Part shown: positions 24,955 through 33,539 of the stretch, in pieces
How the letters are laid out: each line of letters starts with the position of its first letter
Position numbering within the stretch: position 1 is the first letter of the stretch
From: F23-B02 sp963627445
Lineage (GTDB): Bacteria; Bacillota; Clostridia; Oscillospirales; Oscillospiraceae
Direction: 5' to 3'
Assembly: GCA_963627445.1 (NCBI GenBank)
Contig: CAVGBM010000098.1
Location: 1-44,405 of the forward strand
DNA length: 44,405 nucleotides
The notes under the pieces: model-generated
What the model was told of the DNA's origin: nothing
The model's input: only the letters and a program-made list of their open reading frames with translations
Databases searched by the model: none
Made by a program: the position numbers and the translations under genes

Positions 24955-26001
24955 ATGCATTTGAAAGCGATAATTATGGCAGGCGGCGAGGGCAAGCGCT
25001 TAAAGCCCGTGAGCGGCGACACGCCGAAGCCCTTAGTTCCGCTGTGCGGCAGGCCGGTCATGGAGCATATCGTGCTGCTACTTAAAAAGCACGGCATAAC
25101 GGATATCTGCGCAAGCTTAAGGTACAGACCCGATGATATAAAAAGTTGCTTCGGCAGCGGCGAAAGGCTGGGCGTTAACATGCAGTACATGACCGAGGAT
25201 GAAGCTCTCGGCACAGCGGGCGGCGTTAAAAACTGCGCCGATTTCTACGGAAATGACGATTTTCTCGTCATAAGCGGCGACGCAGCCTGCGATTTTGACC
25301 TCACCGAGCTTATGAAAGCGCATAAAGAGCACCGCCCCGCCGTCACCATTGCGCTGTACCCGCACCCGGAGCCTCTGCGCTACGGGCTTGCGCTGTGCGG
25401 CAGGGATCACTGCGTACACTCGTTTATAGAAAAGCCCGATTGGGAGCATGTTGTCACAAACCTCGTCAACACCGGTGTTTACATCGTGTCGCCTAAAGCT
25501 ATGGAGCTCGTGCCGGAGGGCGCGGTCTTTGACTTTGCAAAGGGTCTTTTCCCCGCACTTTTAGACCGCGGCAAAAAGCTTCTCGGCTGCCCGCTCGACG
25601 GCTACTGGTGCGATATCGGCACGCCGAAAAGCTACTATCAGTGCTGCGTCGATGCGCTTGACGGCAAGCTGAATGTCGAGCTGACAAACGGCTTTGAAAA
25701 GTCCCCGACCGAGGAGAAAAAGCACGGCGAGGAGAGAAAATTCATGCACCGCGAGCAGGTCTCCTGCGCAGACAGAGCGCGGCTCATGGATCGCATCTGC
25801 GCTGCGTTCATGGACATGGGAGCAGAGTTTGACGACGGCTTTTGCTTTCGCGGCTCTGACTACGAACTTCACATAAGCGCCGTGCCGGACGCTGCCGCCG
25901 TGCGCATTTGCGCAAATGCCGCCGACACCGAGCTTGCCCGTGAGCTTGCCGTTTCGGCCTCCGAGCTTGTGCATGAGATGGAAAACCGTCTTGATAAATA
26001 G
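24955..26001 (+). CDS. Sugar-1-phosphate nucleotidyltransferase with phosphomannomutase-like C-terminus
   Basis: A 348-residue protein. Residues 1-235 are an NTP-transferase domain: MAGGEGKRLKPVSGDTPKPL (8-27), ISGDAACDFD (metal/nucleotide site), FIEKPD, NTGVYIVSP and YWCDIGTPKSYY. These fit mannose-1-phosphate guanylyltransferase or glucose-1-phosphate nucleotidyltransferases. After a charged linker, residues 273-345 (DRARLMDRICAAF ... DGFCFRGSDYELHISAVPD ... VRICANAADTELARELA) resemble the last domain of phosphomannomutases. In large fused enzymes that domain follows three mutase domains, which are missing here. The start could also be a GTG one codon earlier or TTG at 24961; GGGAG lies upstream of all three. 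The true sugar is unknown. Confidence 0.8.
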   Translation: MHLKAIIMAGGEGKRLKPVSGDTPKPLVPLCGRPVMEHIVLLLKKHGITDICASLRYRPDDIKSCFGSGERLGVNMQYMTEDEALGTAGGVKNCADFYGNDDFLVISGDAACDFDLTELMKAHKEHRPAVTIALYPHPEPLRYGLALCGRDHCVHSFIEKPDWEHVVTNLVNTGVYIVSPKAMELVPEGAVFDFAKGLFPALLDRGKKLLGCPLDGYWCDIGTPKSYYQCCVDALDGKLNVELTNGFEKSPTEEKKHGEERKFMHREQVSCADRARLMDRICAAFMDMGAEFDDGFCFRGSDYELHISAVPDAAAVRICANAADTELARELAVSASELVHEMENRLDK

Positions 26002-26019
26002 GCGATTTGGCTATATAAT
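25991..26019 (+). promoter_or_regulatory. Promoter for the LUD-domain gene
   Basis: TTGATA (25991-25996) and TATAAT (26014-26019) are spaced 17 bases. The -35 is inside the last codons of the nucleotidyltransferase gene, so the downstream genes can be expressed separately. Confidence 0.8.
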
Positions 26020-26053
26020 TAGTCAAACCTGTTTTGTGTTTGGAGGTATACAT

Positions 26054-26650
26054 ATGGACATTGAGAAAACCGTTAAAAATTTGGAGCGCCGCGGCTTTGA
26101 GGTGAGCCGCTTCGAGACCAAGGAGGAAGCCGCCGAATATCTCACGGGCAAAATCCACGACACCACTGTCGGCATCGGCGGCTGCAAGACCGCTCAGCAG
26201 ATGGGGCTTTATGAAAAGCTCGTCAACTGCGGAAACGAGGTCTACTGGCACTGGGTAAAGCCCGGTGACGAGACGCTTTGGCACGAGCTCGATGCCAAGG
26301 TGTTTATATCAAGCGCAAACGCCATCGCCGAGACGGGCGAAATTATAAACATCGACGGCAAGGGCAACCGCCTTGCGGCACTCGCCTTCGGCAAAAAGCG
26401 CGTGTTCATCGTTGCCGGTGTGAACAAGCTCTGCGACGATTTTGACAGTGCGCTCTACCGTGCCCGCAATGTCGCAGCCACGCAGAATGCGACCCGCTTT
26501 GACGTCAAAACACCGTGCAAGATCGACGGCAAGTGCCGCGACTGCCGCTCGCCGCAGCGTATCTGCAACGCCCTGCTGGTTCTGTGGGGACCGATGATGG
26601 AGATGGAGAGCGTCGAGGTCGTGCTCATAAACGAAGAATTGGGGATGTAA
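26054..26650 (+). CDS. LUD-domain protein (LutC-like, DUF162)
   Basis: A 198-residue single-domain protein of the LUD family. Its members include LutB/LutC of lactate oxidation, but many stand-alone copies have no known role. The fold is visible in IGGCKTAQQMGLYEKL, VFISSANAIAETGEIINIDGKGNR and FIVAGVNKL. Near the C-terminus four cysteines, C155, C161, C164 and C171 (C-x5-C-x2-C-x6-C), could bind a metal or an Fe-S cluster. No LutA or LutB gene is nearby, so a lactate role is not supported here. GGAGG precedes the ATG, and a longer upstream frame lies within the previous gene. Confidence 0.85.
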   Translation: MDIEKTVKNLERRGFEVSRFETKEEAAEYLTGKIHDTTVGIGGCKTAQQMGLYEKLVNCGNEVYWHWVKPGDETLWHELDAKVFISSANAIAETGEIINIDGKGNRLAALAFGKKRVFIVAGVNKLCDDFDSALYRARNVAATQNATRFDVKTPCKIDGKCRDCRSPQRICNALLVLWGPMMEMESVEVVLINEELGM

Positions 26651-26653
26651 GAT

Positions 26654-27355
26654 ATGTATCTTGACTGGACATATATCGTTCTTGTCCTGCCAGCCGTGCT
26701 GTTTGCCATGTGGGCAAGCGCCAAGGTGAACAGGACGTTTGAAAAGTACAAGCGCAGCTATAATTCGCGGCAGATAACCGGTGCGCAAGCGGCTCGCTGG
26801 GTGCTCGACCGCAACGGGCTAACGAATGTCCGCATCGAGCATATCTCGGGCTCGCTCACCGATCACTACGACCCGAGCACGAATGTCGTGCGGCTTTCCG
26901 ACGATGTGTACGGCAGCACCTCGACCGTCGCTGTCGGCGTTGCCTGCCACGAGGTGGGGCACGCCATCCAGCACGCAACGAACTATGCGCCCGTGAAGAT
27001 CCGCACCGCCATCGTCCCGATAACGAACATCGGCGCGAAAATTTCCGTGCCGCTCATCATTATCGGTCTGCTTCTTGCATCGTTCGGCGATATATTTATC
27101 ATCCTCGCCTACGCCGGTGTCGCCTGCTTCGGCCTGAGCACCGTTTTCCAGCTGGTTACGCTGCCGACGGAGTTTGATGCAAGCCGCAGGGCGCTGAACA
27201 CCATCGAGGAGACGAACCTTTTGACCGGCGAGGAGTATAATCAGGCAAAGCAGGTGCTCACAGCCGCTGCTATGACCTATGTTGCGGCACTGGCGGTCTC
27301 GCTCATGCAGCTACTCAGATTTCTTGTCATTGTCGGCGGCAGGAATCGTGACTAA
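26654..27355 (+). CDS. Membrane zinc metallopeptidase (YugP / Zn_peptidase_2 family)
   Basis: A 233-residue protein starting with a membrane helix (about 7-22). It carries the metalloprotease motif CHEVGHAIQHA (HEVGH 99-103). Further helices are at about 130-165 and 205-225, and the second conserved block is TEFDASRRAL (E/D zinc ligand region). This matches the YugP-like neutral zinc peptidase family of Bacillota, whose substrates are not known. It starts 3 bases after the LUD gene and is almost certainly cotranscribed with it. Confidence 0.9.
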   Translation: MYLDWTYIVLVLPAVLFAMWASAKVNRTFEKYKRSYNSRQITGAQAARWVLDRNGLTNVRIEHISGSLTDHYDPSTNVVRLSDDVYGSTSTVAVGVACHEVGHAIQHATNYAPVKIRTAIVPITNIGAKISVPLIIIGLLLASFGDIFIILAYAGVACFGLSTVFQLVTLPTEFDASRRALNTIEETNLLTGEEYNQAKQVLTAAAMTYVAALAVSLMQLLRFLVIVGGRNRD

Positions 27356-27367
27356 GGAGGTCAAAAC

Positions 27368-27718
27368 ATGATAACCAGAAAAGACGAGCATAAGCTCGAT
27401 AACGCAAACGGCGTTTTCGGCGGCGAAGGCAGTGTGCAGTTTTTCCGCCTCATCGAAAAGCCCGAGGAGCTTTATAACAAGGGTCGTGTGTTCTCGATAA
27501 CCACCCTGCCCAAGGGCAGCGAAATAGGCTGGCATGTACATAACGGCGACGGCGAGTTTTACCACATGCTCTCCGGCGTTGCCGAGTACAGCGACAACGG
27601 CAAAACAGTCACCCTCAGCGCAGGCGACACCGCCTTCTGCCCCGACGGCGAAGGCCACTCGATAAGAAACAACAACGACGAACCCGTCGTGTTCCTCGCG
27701 CTTGTCATTTACAACTGA
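27368..27718 (+). CDS. Small cupin-domain protein
   Basis: A 116-residue single cupin barrel. Metal-binding residues of motif 1 are in GWHVHNGDGEFYHMLSG and of motif 2 in GDTAFCPDGEGHSIRN. No second domain is present, so the substrate cannot be named; such proteins include small isomerases, dioxygenases and binding proteins. AAGGAGG is the ribosome site. It is last of the LUD-peptidase-cupin set and ends in a strong terminator. Confidence 0.9.
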   Translation: MITRKDEHKLDNANGVFGGEGSVQFFRLIEKPEELYNKGRVFSITTLPKGSEIGWHVHNGDGEFYHMLSGVAEYSDNGKTVTLSAGDTAFCPDGEGHSIRNNNDEPVVFLALVIYN

Positions 27719-27727
27719 ATTTGACGC

Positions 27728-27766
27728 AAAAAATCTCGCATTGCACAAAGCAATGCGAGATTTTTT
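27728..27766. terminator. Bidirectional terminator between cupin and V-ATPase genes
   Basis: A 16-bp stem (27728-27743 with 27751-27766) with A6 and T6 ends around a seven-base loop. It terminates both the cupin transcript and the ATPase operon. Confidence 0.92.
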
Positions 27767-27767
27767 A

Positions 27768-28421
27768 TTAATTCGAGTATTTATGTGCGTTCTCTAGGAC
27801 CATTTCCTTGACCTTGAGAAGGCGAACCTTTGTGGAGTTTTCGTTCTCCTCAAGTTTCATGGTGATGTAGCGGATGTTCTCCTCAAGCTCGGGGATCATG
27901 ACATACTCAAGGGCATTTACCCTGCGGCGTGTCTTTTCGATCTCCTCGGCTAATAGCTGCATAGTCTTTTCGATCTGCGCAAGCTCCAGCATATCCTCAA
28001 ACACCTTTGCCATCTGCTCGAGCGCATCGTCAAGCTCGCCCGAGGTCTGCGCAAAGCCGTAGGGGTATATCTCCGACGGATCATTGTTCTTCGTGTGGAA
28101 CGAATACTCCGGCACATTGACGCTCATGATGTTTTTAAACTCGATGCCGAGCTCCACGCTCTGCCGCGGGTACAAAAGCGCCTGCTCAAGCACCTCCGGC
28201 GACATGATCGCGCTTGCGACCTGCAATGACGCAAACGATGCCGTGAGGCCGGTCTCGACACGCTCGCGCAGCTGCTTATTGAGCTTTACTATGTCCATAA
28301 ACCTGCGCATAAGCTCATCGCGCTTATCCTTCATCAGCTTATGGCCGCGGCGGGCGGTCTTGAGTCTGCCCTTGAGCTGCTTGAGCATCATTCTTGTGGG
28401 GGTTATCGTGGTGCCTGCCAT
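27768..28421 (-). CDS. ntpD: V-type ATPase subunit D
   Basis: A 217-residue central-stalk subunit, a long antiparallel coiled coil that rotates inside the A3B3 head. The N-terminus TPTRMMLKQLKGRLKTARRG and the C-terminal helical segment RRRVNALEYVMIPELEENI are the two ends of the family pattern. It is last in the nine-gene operon, after subunit B. Confidence 0.95.
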   Translation of the reverse strand: MAGTTITPTRMMLKQLKGRLKTARRGHKLMKDKRDELMRRFMDIVKLNKQLRERVETGLTASFASLQVASAIMSPEVLEQALLYPRQSVELGIEFKNIMSVNVPEYSFHTKNNDPSEIYPYGFAQTSGELDDALEQMAKVFEDMLELAQIEKTMQLLAEEIEKTRRRVNALEYVMIPELEENIRYITMKLEENENSTKVRLLKVKEMVLENAHKYSN

Positions 28422-28434
28422 TAAAGCCGCCCCC

Positions 28435-29802
28435 TCACTTCATGTATTTCTCGATAAACTCGGGCTTGATGCGCTTGAGCTCTGCTCTGGGCAGGATGCT
28501 CAGCAGCTTCCAGCCGAGGTCGAGAGTTTCTTCGATGCTTCGGTTAGTGGTATTGCCCTGATTGACATACTCCTTCTCGAACTCCTCGGCAAACTTTGCA
28601 AACAGCTTGTCGTCGTCAGAGAGGGCTGCTTCGCCGAGTATGGTCATGAGCTCCTTTGCGTCCTTGCCGCGTGAGTAGGCAGCAAACAGCTGGTTCATCG
28701 TGCCTGCGTGATCCTCACGGGTCTTGCCGACACCGATGCCCTTGTCCTTGAGTCGGCTCAGCGACGGGAGAACATCGATGGGCGGCACTATGCCCTTGCG
28801 ATGGAGGTCACGGGAGAGGATGATCTGACCCTCGGTGATGTAGCCGGTAAGGTCGGGGATGGGGTGGGTCTTGTCGTCTTCCGGCATGGTCAGGATGGGG
28901 ATCATCGTGATCGAGCCGGCGCGGCCTATACGGCGGCCGGCGCGCTCGTACATCGTTGCAAGGTCGGTGTACAGGTAGCCGGGGTAGCCGCGGCGGCCGG
29001 GGACTTCCTTCTTTGCTGCGGAGACCTCACGCAGAGCCTCGGCGTAGTTTGTGATATCGGTGATGATGACAAGCACCTGCATATCCTTCTCAAACGCCAG
29101 ATACTCGGCAGCGGTCAGCGCCATACGCGGCGTTGCGATACGCTCGACGGCGGGGTCGTTTGCGAGGTTCGAGAAAATGACGGTACGGTCGATAGCGCCG
29201 GTGCGTCTGAAGTCGTTTATAAAGTACTCGGACTCCTCAAAGGTGATGCCGACGGCGGCAAACACGACAGCGAAGTTTTCGCCGTCGCCGAGGACCTTTG
29301 CCTGACGGGCGATCTGAGCCGCCAGTGCCGCATGGGGAAGGCCGGATGCGGAGAAAATGGGCAGCTTCTGGCCTCTGACGAGGGTGTTAAGTCCGTCGAT
29401 CGCGGAAACGCCGGTCTGAATGAACTCTGCCGGATATGCGCGGGCAGCGGGGTTTATCGGCAGGCCGTTAATGTCACGGTAAGCGTCGGCGATGATGTCC
29501 GGGCCGCCGTCAATGGGTCTGCCCATGCCGTTGAAGACACGGCCGAGCATATCCTCGGAAACGGCAAGCTCCAGCGGGTGGCCGAGGAAGCGCACCTTGG
29601 TCTGGGCAAGGTTTATGCCCTGCGCCGATTCAAACAGCTGTACGACGGCACGGTCGCCGTCTACCTCGAGCACCTTGCAGCGGCGTACCTCGCCGTTAGG
29701 CAGCTCTATCTCCGCCAGTTCGTCATATGTGACACCCTCAACACGGTCAACGACCATCAAAGGGCTGGCGATCTCTCTAATAGTTTTATACTCTTTTATC
29801 AT
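28435..29802 (-). CDS. ntpB: V-type ATPase subunit B
   Basis: A 455-residue non-catalytic head subunit. Landmarks are PLMVVDRVEGVTYDELAEI, QTGVSAIDGLNTLVRGQKLP (in place of a P-loop), FSASGLPHAALAAQIARQA and SLSRLKDKGIGVGKTREDH. The degenerate P-loop distinguishes it from subunit A. It overlaps subunit A by four bases. Confidence 0.96.
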   Translation of the reverse strand: MIKEYKTIREIASPLMVVDRVEGVTYDELAEIELPNGEVRRCKVLEVDGDRAVVQLFESAQGINLAQTKVRFLGHPLELAVSEDMLGRVFNGMGRPIDGGPDIIADAYRDINGLPINPAARAYPAEFIQTGVSAIDGLNTLVRGQKLPIFSASGLPHAALAAQIARQAKVLGDGENFAVVFAAVGITFEESEYFINDFRRTGAIDRTVIFSNLANDPAVERIATPRMALTAAEYLAFEKDMQVLVIITDITNYAEALREVSAAKKEVPGRRGYPGYLYTDLATMYERAGRRIGRAGSITMIPILTMPEDDKTHPIPDLTGYITEGQIILSRDLHRKGIVPPIDVLPSLSRLKDKGIGVGKTREDHAGTMNQLFAAYSRGKDAKELMTILGEAALSDDDKLFAKFAEEFEKEYVNQGNTTNRSIEETLDLGWKLLSILPRAELKRIKPEFIEKYMK

Positions 29803-31568
29803 GCGTCTTCACCTCCGGCAATGACCTCATCGATCTCGGCTCGCATCTGCTCGAGTATCGCCTCGTACTCCTGCTCGTACTTATCGGGAGCGATCATCTT
29901 TGCGCGGCCGATCTTTTCTCTTGCGGATATGGCAAACAGCTTCTTCATCGGTGCTCCCTTGGAAAGCGCCTCTCTGCCGAGCTTATCGAAGCTCAGGATG
30001 AGGTTCATGAGCTCAAACTGCTTGCCGTAGGAGGAATATGCGTCCTCATCGACGAAGGCGTTCTGCTGCAGGAAGTCCTCACGCAGCATCTTGGCCGTCT
30101 CCATGGTCAGGCGGTCGGCGGGGCTGAGCGCGTCCTGGCCGACGAGGCGGACGATCTCCTGAAGCTCGCTCTCCTCCTGGAGGATGTGCATGGCCTTGTC
30201 TCTGTTTGCCATGTACTCCTCGCCGAACTCGTTTTTGTACCAGGTCTCGAGGGTGTCGACGTACAGCGAGTAAGAGGTCAGCCAGTTTATAGCCGGGAAG
30301 TGCCGGGCATAGGCCAGCGACGAGTCGAGTGCCCAGAAGACCTTGACTATACGCATGGTTGCCTGCGAGACAGGCTCGGAAATGTCGCCGCCCGGGGGCG
30401 AGACAGCGCCGATCGCGGTGACAGAGCCGTGGCGCTCATCGGCACCGAGACACTCAACGCAGCCTGCTCTTTCATAGAACTGCGCGATACGGGAGGCGAG
30501 GTATGCGGGGTAGCCTTCCTCGCCGGGCATCTCCTCAAGACGGCCGGACATCTCACGCAGAGCCTCAGCCCAACGGGAGGTGGAGTCAGCCAGAACTGCG
30601 ACATCGTAGCCCATGTCACGGAAGTATTCTGCGATGGTGATGCCGGTGTAGATGGAAGCCTCACGGGCTGCAACGGGCATATCGGAGGTGTTCGCGATAA
30701 GCACGGTGCGCTTCATAAGAGGCTCGCCGTTGCGGGGGTCGGTAAGCTCGGGGAACTCCATGAGAACGTCGGTCATCTCGTTGCCGCGCTCGCCGCAGCC
30801 GATGTAAACGACGATGTCGACATCCGACCACTTTGCAAGCTGGTGCTGGACAACGGTCTTGCCCGAGCCGAAGGGGCCGGGGACTGCCGCCGTGCCGCCC
30901 TTTGCGATGGGGAAGAGCGTATCGATGATACGCTGGCCGGAGTTCATGGGTCTGGAGGGCATGAACTTCTTTGCATAAGGGCGGTTTATACGAACCGGCC
31001 ACTTCTGCATCATGGTAAGCTCATGGCGCACCTTATTGCCGTCCTCAATAACGGCGACGGTCTCGGTAACGGTGAATGTACCGGACTCGATGGAAACGAC
31101 GGTACCGCTCATGGTGGGAGGCACCATTATCTTGTGAAGAATTGCGCTGGTCTCCTGCACGGTGCCGATAACATCGCCGCCGGAAAGCTTATCGCCGACC
31201 TTTGCAACGGGAGTGAACTCCCACTTCTTTTCACGGTTAAGTGCCGGCACATCAACGCCTCTGCTGATGGTGGAGCCGACACGCTCTCTGATCTCGGGCA
31301 GGGGTCTCTGAATGCCGTCATAGATGTTCTCCAGCATACCCGGTCCGAGCTCAACGGACATGGGCATGCCCGTGCTTTCGACAACTGCGCCCGGGCCGAT
31401 GCCGGAGGTCTCCTCGTAAACCTGGATGGAGGCCTTGTCGCCGGTCATATTCAGTATCTCTCCGATAAGTCTCTGGGAGCCGACACGGACGACATCGGAT
31501 ACATTGGCGTCAGCCAGACCCTCTGCGACCACAAGCGGGCCGGAAACTTTAGTTATAGTTCCGCTCAT
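29799..31568 (-). CDS. ntpA: V-type ATPase catalytic subunit A
   Basis: A 589-residue catalytic subunit. The P-loop GPFGSGKT is at 231-238, followed by CGERGNEMTDVL and the segment SRWAEALREMSGRLEEMPGEEG. It also has the long non-homologous insertion typical of V/A-type A subunits (about 110-190). GGAGAG precedes the ATG. It pairs with B to form the soluble head. Confidence 0.97.
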   Translation of the reverse strand: MSGTITKVSGPLVVAEGLADANVSDVVRVGSQRLIGEILNMTGDKASIQVYEETSGIGPGAVVESTGMPMSVELGPGMLENIYDGIQRPLPEIRERVGSTISRGVDVPALNREKKWEFTPVAKVGDKLSGGDVIGTVQETSAILHKIMVPPTMSGTVVSIESGTFTVTETVAVIEDGNKVRHELTMMQKWPVRINRPYAKKFMPSRPMNSGQRIIDTLFPIAKGGTAAVPGPFGSGKTVVQHQLAKWSDVDIVVYIGCGERGNEMTDVLMEFPELTDPRNGEPLMKRTVLIANTSDMPVAAREASIYTGITIAEYFRDMGYDVAVLADSTSRWAEALREMSGRLEEMPGEEGYPAYLASRIAQFYERAGCVECLGADERHGSVTAIGAVSPPGGDISEPVSQATMRIVKVFWALDSSLAYARHFPAINWLTSYSLYVDTLETWYKNEFGEEYMANRDKAMHILQEESELQEIVRLVGQDALSPADRLTMETAKMLREDFLQQNAFVDEDAYSSYGKQFELMNLILSFDKLGREALSKGAPMKKLFAISAREKIGRAKMIAPDKYEQEYEAILEQMRAEIDEVIAGGEDA

Positions 31569-31580
31569 TATTTTCTCTCC

Positions 31581-31904
31581 TTAATTATTTTCAAGGATAT
31601 TCGTGCCTATCGCACGCTCGACCGCAGCATTAAGAGCCGACAGACCCAAGCCGAGGCTGCCCTCTCTGCCCGGGATAAGGATTATCGCAGGCATGGGGCT
31701 GTCCTTATATTTGTCTATCTCCGAACTGAGCTCGGCGGCGAGGTTTTCCTCGATGTAGATTATCGCAACATCTTCCCTTTCACGGGTCAGACTGCGCAGA
31801 ACTTTCTTTGCCTCGGCGGCATCCGCAACGGGATACACCTCAAGGCCGAGCGCCGTAAAGCCCATGACGGTCTCGCGACCGCCGATGACCGCAATTTTAA
31901 GCAT
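31581..31904 (-). CDS. ntpG: V-type ATPase subunit F (NtpG in Enterococcus naming)
   Basis: A 107-residue Rossmann-like central stalk subunit starting MLKIAVIGGRETVMGFTALG. AIIYIEENLAAEL and PAIILIPGREG fit the family. The longer frame begins within subunit C and is rejected. Its start overlaps the subunit C stop by 8 bases. Confidence 0.92.
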   Translation of the reverse strand: MLKIAVIGGRETVMGFTALGLEVYPVADAAEAKKVLRSLTREREDVAIIYIEENLAAELSSEIDKYKDSPMPAIILIPGREGSLGLGLSALNAAVERAIGTNILENN

Positions 31905-32892
31905 ATAGATCACGCAGCCTTTCATGTATAGTCTCGGGAGCGATGCCCGCAAGGCGGCCGGTGAGTATCATCCTGACGGCGGTTATCTCGGTCTCCTGCG
32001 CAGCGATGAATGCCGCGACGGCCTCCTCGCCGAAGGCAACGAGCTTTGCCTTTTTAAGATACTCTGTCAGCGCATTGTCGCAGGCCTTCTCAAAATCGGT
32101 CATTCTGCCGCCGAAGCACGCCTGAGCGCCGCAAAGTGCTGCCTTTTCGAGTATCGTATTTGCGTACAGTGCCGAGAGCGTTTCCTCGGACGAGCTTGCA
32201 GCGCAAACACGGTCAATGTCAACATTGCCGCCCGGGATGAGCGCTGCAAACAGGAAGTCTGCGTCCTTGCGCATCCTCACGGTGCGCACTGCGCTGCGCA
32301 GATTGATGCTGTCGATGATAAGCTTCACATAGCCGACTAAAAATCCACTGCCGGTTTCCTTTGCCATGTCGAGCATTTCCTTATAGCAGGCTCTGTCGAG
32401 CTCAAAGTCGGCAAGCTGGGGGTTTGCCGTTCTTGCTAGGATGCTCTTTGCCTCGGCGGCAGCGCGGGCAAGCTCCTTGGGCAGTGCCGAGAAGCTGTCG
32501 GTGGAGATGCACTCGACCATGGTCTCAGGCTTCACTCTGCCGCAGGGGCTTAATAGATCAGTTCTCGTGTCGCCGGTTTTTATGACGGTCTTTGCGTTGT
32601 GGTAGTCATATGTGACGCGGAACACATCGATGACCGTCTTGTCGGGTGCGAGCCGTCCGAGCTCCGAGAACATCTCCTCCTGACGGCGGGAAAGCGCCTG
32701 CTCTATCTCCTTTGCGCCCATTGCGGACATGTCCTCATATCCGCTGTCGCACAGAAGCTTTGCCGCTTCCTCGAAGCTTTGAGCCGAGAGCATACGCTCG
32801 GCCTTTTCACCGGTGAGCATCTTGGCTTCTCTGGCTCTGAGCATGGCCGACAGGCACAGGTAATCTTTTTTATTACACTTTTTGTTAGCCAA
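31897..32892 (-). CDS. ntpC: V-type ATPase subunit C
   Basis: A 331-residue funnel-shaped subunit that links the c-ring to the central stalk (d subunit in eukaryotes). It is almost entirely helical. Segments YDYHNAKTVIK and LVGYVKLIIDSINLRSAVRTVRM are the conserved family blocks. It precedes subunit F with a short overlap. Confidence 0.92.
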   Translation of the reverse strand: MANKKCNKKDYLCLSAMLRAREAKMLTGEKAERMLSAQSFEEAAKLLCDSGYEDMSAMGAKEIEQALSRRQEEMFSELGRLAPDKTVIDVFRVTYDYHNAKTVIKTGDTRTDLLSPCGRVKPETMVECISTDSFSALPKELARAAAEAKSILARTANPQLADFELDRACYKEMLDMAKETGSGFLVGYVKLIIDSINLRSAVRTVRMRKDADFLFAALIPGGNVDIDRVCAASSSEETLSALYANTILEKAALCGAQACFGGRMTDFEKACDNALTEYLKKAKLVAFGEEAVAAFIAAQETEITAVRMILTGRLAGIAPETIHERLRDLYA

Positions 32893-32917
32893 ATCTTAAC
32901 CTCCCTTTCGGGCATGC

Positions 32918-33517
32918 TCATTCAAACAGCACATTTGCGACCTCGGCCACCATGGTCTTGTGGCAGCGGTCAGCGAGCATTTCCGCACTGCAATTGAGCT
33001 CTATTCCGTTTTCTATGAGAACAAAGCCGCCGCAGATATTGACAGGCTCGCCTGCGACCGTGAGCTTTCCGACCTTGCCCTGGGCTGCCAGCAGCTCGTT
33101 TGCCTTATCTGCTATGCGCTGTCCGCATTCATCTTTATCGTTTTTGCAGAAGTACATCGTCTCCGTGCCGGTCTGCGACACCTTGGCTGCCATTTCGGCG
33201 AACAAAGCCACATACTCGTCCCGGGGCAGCTCGCACAGGAGCGATACGGCCTTTGCAAAGGTCTCGACCACTCTTTCCTGCTTTGCGCCCAGAACGCTCT
33301 TCTTGGCTTCCATCTCGGCCATACGGAGCTTGCGGCCGTACAGCGCCTCGCACTCGGCCTCGCCCTCACGAATGAGCCTGTCGTAAGCCTCCTGCGCTGC
33401 TTTCTCGCCGGCACTGCGAATTTCTTCTGCTTTTTTGTTTGCCTCATCAAGCAGCGCCTGAGCCTGAGCCTTGGCGTCGCTCTCTATATGGGCAATAATC
33501 TTTTCAGTGCCTTTCAT
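32918..33517 (-). CDS. ntpE: V-type ATPase subunit E
   Basis: A 199-residue peripheral-stalk subunit. The N-terminal 100 residues are an Ala/Glu/Lys coiled coil (HIESDAKAQAQALLDEANKK). A globular C-terminal part follows, with GGFVLIENGIELNCS, the typical hook of V/A-type E subunits. It pairs with the short coiled-coil subunit encoded first in the operon. Confidence 0.93.
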   Translation of the reverse strand: MKGTEKIIAHIESDAKAQAQALLDEANKKAEEIRSAGEKAAQEAYDRLIREGEAECEALYGRKLRMAEMEAKKSVLGAKQERVVETFAKAVSLLCELPRDEYVALFAEMAAKVSQTGTETMYFCKNDKDECGQRIADKANELLAAQGKVGKLTVAGEPVNICGGFVLIENGIELNCSAEMLADRCHKTMVAEVANVLFE

Positions 33518-33539
33518 ACATCTAACTCCTTGTTTTTTA

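Noticed and set aside
28708..31931. Very long plus-strand open frames (440 and 581 codons) opposite V-ATPase A and B
   Set aside because: They mirror highly biased, GC-rich codons of firmly identified genes and have no family motifs.
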